Below are positions 60,021 to 64,000 of a DNA stretch of 64,000 bases, one piece after another; positions within the stretch are counted from its first letter, which is position 1, and each line of letters opens with the position of its first letter. Below the pieces are notes generated by a model. The model saw nothing but the letters and a program-made list of their open reading frames with translations, searched no databases and was not told the DNA's origin. The stretch lies in assembly GCA_965603075.1 (NCBI GenBank), contig CBFDBO010000015.1:1-64000 (forward strand). Direction: 5' to 3'. The position numbers were made by a program, and so were the translations under genes. The stretch comes from JABJOR01 sp965603075 (GTDB lineage Bacteria > Pseudomonadota > Alphaproteobacteria > Rhodospirillales > Casp-alpha2).

Positions 60021-61217
60021 ATGAATATCCATGAGTATCAAGCCAAAGAGCTACTAGCCAAGTACGGTGTTGCCGTCCTTAAAGGTAGCGTTGCCTATAC
60101 GGCAGACGAAGCCGCAAAAGCCGCCGAAGATTTAGGGGGCCCCGTTTACGTGGTCAAATCACAAATCCACGCCGGCGGACGCGGCGCTGGTAAATTCACC
60201 AACAACCCAGATGGTCCCGGCGGCGTACGTGTCGTCAAATCCGTCGATGACGTTCGCAAGAATGCCGGTGAAATGCTAGGCCATGTTTTGGTCACCAAAC
60301 AATCCGGTGCCGAGGGCAAAGAAGTCAAACGTTTGTACATCGAAGATGGTTGCGACATTGCCCGCGAACTGTACCTCGGTATGTTGCTGGACCGTGATAC
60401 GTCACGGTTAACCATTATGGCTTCTACCGAAGGTGGTATGGAAATCGAAGATGTGGCCCATGAAACGCCTGAGAAAATTCTCAAAGTTTCAATCGATCCC
60501 GCCACAGGCATTCTTCCATTCCATGCTCGTAAATTAGCATTTGGTTTGGGACTTGAAGGCAAACAGGTTGGCTCTTGCGTTAAGCTTATCCTATCGCTCT
60601 ACAAAGCTTTCAATGATCTGGATTGTTCGATCATCGAGATCAACCCCCTGGTGGTCAGTGGTGCCGGCGACGTCATCGCCCTTGACGCAAAGATTAATTT
60701 CGATGACAACGCTTTATTCCGTCACAAAGACATCGAAGCTCTACGCGACGAAGACGAAGAAGATCCTATGGAGCTGGAAGCCGCTCAACACGAGCTTAAC
60801 TATATCAAGCTAGATGGCAACATTGGGTGCATGGTCAACGGCGCAGGCCTTGCCATGTCAACAATGGACATCATCCAGCTTAAAGGCGGTTCACCCGCAA
60901 ACTTCTTGGACGTTGGCGGCGGAGCAACTAAAGAACGTGTCACCACGGCCTTTAAAATCATCCTATCCGATCCAAACGTCGAAGGCATTTTGGTCAATAT
61001 TTTCGGTGGCATCATGCGTTGTGATGTGATCGCCGAGGGTGTTGTCGCCGCCGCACGCGAAGTCAGTTTAAACGTTCCTCTGGTTGTACGACTGGAAGGC
61101 ACTAACGTTGATCAAGGTAAAAAAATAATGGCTGATAGTGGCCTGCCTATTATTTCTGCCGATGATCTGGGCGATGCCGCCGTAAAAGTTGTTCAAGCTG
61201 TGAAGGAGGCAAAATAA
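60021..61217 (+). CDS. sucC: Succinyl-CoA synthetase beta subunit
   Basis: A 398-residue ATP-grasp subunit: MNIHEYQAKELLAKYGVAVLKG, KSQIHAGGRGAGKF, SIIEINPLVV, GNIGCMVNGAGLAMSTMDIIQ and NIFGGIMRCDVIAEG. With SucD it makes ATP or GTP from succinyl-CoA. The stop shares a base with sucD (TAATG). It follows mdh, as in other alphaproteobacteria. Confidence 0.97.
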   Translation: MNIHEYQAKELLAKYGVAVLKGSVAYTADEAAKAAEDLGGPVYVVKSQIHAGGRGAGKFTNNPDGPGGVRVVKSVDDVRKNAGEMLGHVLVTKQSGAEGKEVKRLYIEDGCDIARELYLGMLLDRDTSRLTIMASTEGGMEIEDVAHETPEKILKVSIDPATGILPFHARKLAFGLGLEGKQVGSCVKLILSLYKAFNDLDCSIIEINPLVVSGAGDVIALDAKINFDDNALFRHKDIEALRDEDEEDPMELEAAQHELNYIKLDGNIGCMVNGAGLAMSTMDIIQLKGGSPANFLDVGGGATKERVTTAFKIILSDPNVEGILVNIFGGIMRCDVIAEGVVAAAREVSLNVPLVVRLEGTNVDQGKKIMADSGLPIISADDLGDAAVKVVQAVKEAK

Positions 61218-62089
61218 TGTCCGTTCTCGTAGATAAAAATACCCGTGTTATTTGCCAAGGTTTTACCGGCGCACAAGGCACATTCCATTCAGAGCAAGCC
61301 ATTGCTTATGGCACCAATATGGTTGGTGGCGTCACACCGGGCAAAGGCGGCTTGAGCCATCTGGATTTGCCGATCTTTGATACGGTGGCTGACGCCGTTG
61401 CCAAAACCGAAGCCAACGCTTCGGTTATCTATGTTCCACCACCCTTTGCCGCCGATGCGATTATCGAGGCCATTGATGCGGGCGTAGAATTGGTAATTTG
61501 CATTACCGAAGGCATTCCGGTTCTTGATATGGTGCGTGTTAAACGCGCCCTGGAAGGTGCCCCTACCCGTCTGATCGGCCCAAATTGCCCCGGCATCATT
61601 ACCCCAGGCGAATGCAAAATCGGTATTATGCCCGGTCACATTCACAAGCGCGGTTCTGTTGGTATCGTTTCACGTTCTGGAACGCTAACCTATGAAGCTG
61701 TTGCCCAAACCACCGCTGCTGGCCTTGGCCAGACGACCTGCATTGGTATTGGTGGTGATCCGATCAATGGCACAAACTTTGTTGATTGTTTGGAATTATT
61801 CATCGAAGATGACGAGACCGAATCCATCGTCATGATTGGTGAAATCGGTGGTTCCGCCGAAGAAGACGGCGCGGAAGTCATCCGTGCGTCTGGTACAAAG
61901 AAACCCATCGTTGGTTTTATCGCCGGTCTAACCGCTCCCCCAGGACGTCGCATGGGTCATGCTGGTGCGATCATTTCTGGCGGAAAAGGGGGCGCAGAAG
62001 ACAAAATCGAGGCTATGAAGGCCGTTGGCATTCATGTCGCTGATTCTCCTGCAACCATCGGTACAACAATGATTAAAGCGTTAAGCTAA
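61217..62089 (+). CDS. sucD: Succinyl-CoA synthetase alpha subunit
   Basis: A 290-residue CoA-binding subunit: TRVICQGFTGAQGTFHSEQAIAYGT, GGVTPGKGG, GPNCPGIITPGECKIGIMPG, and the phosphohistidine loop RRMGHAGAIISGGKGGAEDK. It pairs with SucC. A 14-bp perfect stem-loop lies in the 127-base gap before sucA. Confidence 0.97.
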   Translation: MSVLVDKNTRVICQGFTGAQGTFHSEQAIAYGTNMVGGVTPGKGGLSHLDLPIFDTVADAVAKTEANASVIYVPPPFAADAIIEAIDAGVELVICITEGIPVLDMVRVKRALEGAPTRLIGPNCPGIITPGECKIGIMPGHIHKRGSVGIVSRSGTLTYEAVAQTTAAGLGQTTCIGIGGDPINGTNFVDCLELFIEDDETESIVMIGEIGGSAEEDGAEVIRASGTKKPIVGFIAGLTAPPGRRMGHAGAIISGGKGGAEDKIEAMKAVGIHVADSPATIGTTMIKALS

Positions 62090-62107
62090 AATTATTTCGA
62101 TTTAAAC

Positions 62108-62150
62108 ACCCAGCTAAACATTTGATAAACTTTTTCATGTTTAGCTGGGT
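62108..62150 (+). promoter_or_regulatory. Perfect 14-bp stem-loop between sucD and sucA
   Basis: ACCCAGCTAAACAT (62108-62121) pairs perfectly with ATGTTTAGCTGGGT (62137-62150), loop of 15. No T-run follows, so it is not a standard terminator. Rather, it may stabilise the sucCD mRNA, set sucD/sucA stoichiometry or be a cis-regulatory element for sucA. Confidence 0.75.
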
Positions 62151-62216
62151 TAGAGACACGAGGTAACTATACTCTAATATTGATCTATAAAATTGACATC
62201 GGTAAAGGCCAAAACC

Positions 62217-64000
62217 ATGACAGACGAGACGATGACCGTTGAGGACGACGCAAATTTTCTGTACTCAGGAAATCAGGTTTACATTGCTCAACTCTACGAA
62301 CGTTATCTGGACGATCCAGGGGCCGTTGATACCAATTGGCAAGCTTTCTTTGCCGACATCGAAGACGAAGCATTCTCCTTAAATCAAGAACAGCGCGGCG
62401 CAAGCTGGGCCCCGTCAACGGCATTGGTTGTTGGCGAAAAATCCCTAACCCCTTTATCGGAACGCATGTCCGCCTCACAAGAAAGCGGACAAAATGCGGG
62501 GCCGGCAAATTTTGCCACGGCCAGCGGCGCAAAGAACAAAGAAGCCACACTGGATTCCATCCGCGCCTTGATGTTAATCCGGGCGTACCGTATTCGCGGG
62601 CATTTGCTCGCTGACCTCGACCCCCTTGATTTGGAAGATCAAAAAGAACATTCCGAGCTTGATCCAGCAAACTATGGTTTTGCTGATAAAGACATGGACC
62701 GTGAGATTTTCATCAACTATGTGCTCGGATTAGAGAGCGCTACCATGCGCGAAATCATCACAATATTGAAATCGACCTATTGCGGTTCCATCGGCATTGA
62801 ATACATGCACATTCAAGACCCCGCCGAGAAATCTTGGCTGCAAGAACGTATGGAAGCGATCCAGAATCAAACCCACTTTACCGATAAAGGGAAAGCCTTC
62901 ATCCTGCGCCGTCTTGCAGAAACCGAAGGGTTCGAACGTTACTTAGACAAGAAATTCACTGGCACCAAACGCTTTGGACTTGATGGGGGGGAATCTCTGG
63001 TCCCCGCTATTGAACAAATCATGAAACGCGGCAGCCAACTTGGATTGGAAGAAGTCGTCCTGGGCATGGCCCACCGGGGGCGCTTAAACGTTCTCGCCAA
63101 TGTAATGTCAAAACCGTTTCAGGCTATTTTCTCTGAATTCCAAGGCAATTCCTCGACCCCCGAAGGCATCCAAGGTTCCGGCGATGTGAAATATCATTTG
63201 GGAACTTCAGCCGATCGCGTATTTGACGGTCGCTCCGTTCACCTATCCCTGACCGCCAATCCCTCCCATCTGGAATGTGTGAATACGGTTGTTTTGGGTA
63301 AAGTTCGTGCCAAACAACGCCAGCATAACGATCCTGATCGCGAAAAGGTCATGGGATTACTACTGCATGGTGACGCGGCCTTCTCTGGGCAGGGTCTGGT
63401 TGCAGAAACTTTTGATCTGTCACATTTGCACGGTTACAAAACCGGCGGCACCCTCCATTTTGTTATTAATAACCAAATCGGTTTTACCACCTCACCGCGT
63501 TTCTCGCGGTCCTCGCCTTATTGTTCTGATGTGGCCAAAATCGTAGCGGCACCGATTTTCCACGTTAACGCGGATGATCCCGAAGCCGTTGTACACTGTG
63601 CGCGGATTGCCATTGAATACCGCCAGAAATTCAAAAAAGATGTTGTTATCGATATGATTTGTTATCGTCGTCATGGACATAACGAAGGGGATGAACCTAT
63701 GTTCACCCAACCGGCCATGTACAAAAAAATTGCCGATCATCCTACAACACGCGATATCTTTGCCAAAAGATTGATCCATCAAAAGGTCTTGAAAAAGACA
63801 GAAGTCGATGAAATTTTTGATGATGTTCAAAAAACACTGGATGAAGCCTTTGAGGCTGCCTCGGGTTATAAAGCCAATAAAGCGGATTGGTTAGAAGGGT
63901 CGTGGAAAGGCATTTCTGCAGCCTCCGGTGATGCACGCCGTGGCAACACCGCCGTGCCCAAAGACCGTCTTCGTGCCGTGGGTGAAGCTCTAACCAAATT
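62217..64000 (+). CDS. sucA: 2-oxoglutarate dehydrogenase E1 component (partial, runs off the right edge)
   Basis: The first 594 codons of the thiamine-diphosphate-dependent E1 subunit. The N terminus has the E2-contact region FLYSGNQVYIAQLYERYLDDPGAVDTNWQAFF; the core shows KRFGLDGGESLVPAIEQIM, MAHRGRLNVLANVMSKP, LSLTANPSHLECVNTVVLGK and IDMICYRRHGHNEGDEP. AAAGG precedes the ATG. There is no stop before 64000. It turns 2-oxoglutarate into the succinyl group used by SucCD and shares its thiamine cofactor with the supply route at thiBPQ. Confidence 0.96.
   Translation, partial: MTDETMTVEDDANFLYSGNQVYIAQLYERYLDDPGAVDTNWQAFFADIEDEAFSLNQEQRGASWAPSTALVVGEKSLTPLSERMSASQESGQNAGPANFATASGAKNKEATLDSIRALMLIRAYRIRGHLLADLDPLDLEDQKEHSELDPANYGFADKDMDREIFINYVLGLESATMREIITILKSTYCGSIGIEYMHIQDPAEKSWLQERMEAIQNQTHFTDKGKAFILRRLAETEGFERYLDKKFTGTKRFGLDGGESLVPAIEQIMKRGSQLGLEEVVLGMAHRGRLNVLANVMSKPFQAIFSEFQGNSSTPEGIQGSGDVKYHLGTSADRVFDGRSVHLSLTANPSHLECVNTVVLGKVRAKQRQHNDPDREKVMGLLLHGDAAFSGQGLVAETFDLSHLHGYKTGGTLHFVINNQIGFTTSPRFSRSSPYCSDVAKIVAAPIFHVNADDPEAVVHCARIAIEYRQKFKKDVVIDMICYRRHGHNEGDEPMFTQPAMYKKIADHPTTRDIFAKRLIHQKVLKKTEVDEIFDDVQKTLDEAFEAASGYKANKADWLEGSWKGISAASGDARRGNTAVPKDRLRAVGEALTK

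Overview
The window is chromosomal DNA of an alphaproteobacterium, most likely a free-living, probably marine member of the Rhodospirillales or a related order. This rests on four things: the run ffh-rpsP-rimM-trmD-rplS-leuC-leuD-leuB-asd, the block sdhCDAB-zapE-mdh-sucC-sucD-sucA, a CtrA-type promoter box, and an ethylmalonyl-CoA pathway gene pair. No rRNA, tRNA, CRISPR array or complete insertion sequence was seen.

Layout. 1-4.8 kb holds a cytochrome b561 / diheme cytochrome c / SHP-type cytochrome c group and an EF-hand protein on the minus strand, divergent from a two-component system whose sensor has an Asp/His-rich periplasmic stretch. 4.9-8.0 kb carries an XRE-cupin regulator and a dimethylglycine/sarcosine dehydrogenase-like flavoenzyme. 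8.1-10.1 kb is an accessory patch: a Cas2/VapD-like protein, a PIN-domain protein overlapping an unrecognised 270-residue partner, and fragments of an IS1595-type transposase and of another small gene. 10.2-13.7 kb is thiBPQ behind a TPP riboswitch whose switching helices can be drawn. 13.8-15.8 kb is the D-glutamate pair dgcN-dgcA. 16-19.5 kb pairs a 5'-nucleotidase-like protein that has lost most metal ligands with a histidine kinase. 20.6-27.6 kb is a complete ccmABCDEFGHI cytochrome c maturation operon, including a 53-residue ccmD. A LysE transporter and pgk follow.

29.5-40.8 kb is mostly minus strand: DUF547, a small protein, a chemoreceptor-like membrane protein with a degenerate tip, then DUF924, amidase, EamA transporter, ftsY, mtaB, dapF and a ferredoxin-like protein. 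41.1-50.2 kb is the SRP/ribosome/leucine/asd block. 51.0-53.0 kb holds a malyl-CoA lyase-type gene and a mesaconyl-CoA hydratase-type gene. A 950-base noncoding stretch with DnaA-box-like sites, repeats and a possible RNA leads into the TCA cluster, which runs off the right edge inside sucA.

How the genes connect. The TCA block makes a continuous route from 2-oxoglutarate to oxaloacetate. The malyl-CoA lyase and mesaconyl-CoA hydratase link it to C2 assimilation. The ccm operon makes holocytochromes such as the two c-type cytochromes at the left end. The most unusual features are the PIN cassette beside a transposase scar, the catalytically depleted 5'-nucleotidase next to a sensor kinase, a malate dehydrogenase with a 95-residue histone-H1-like tail, and a recurring habit of short tandem duplications (13-26 bp) at gene ends, which in sdhA and pgk copy the stop codon itself.
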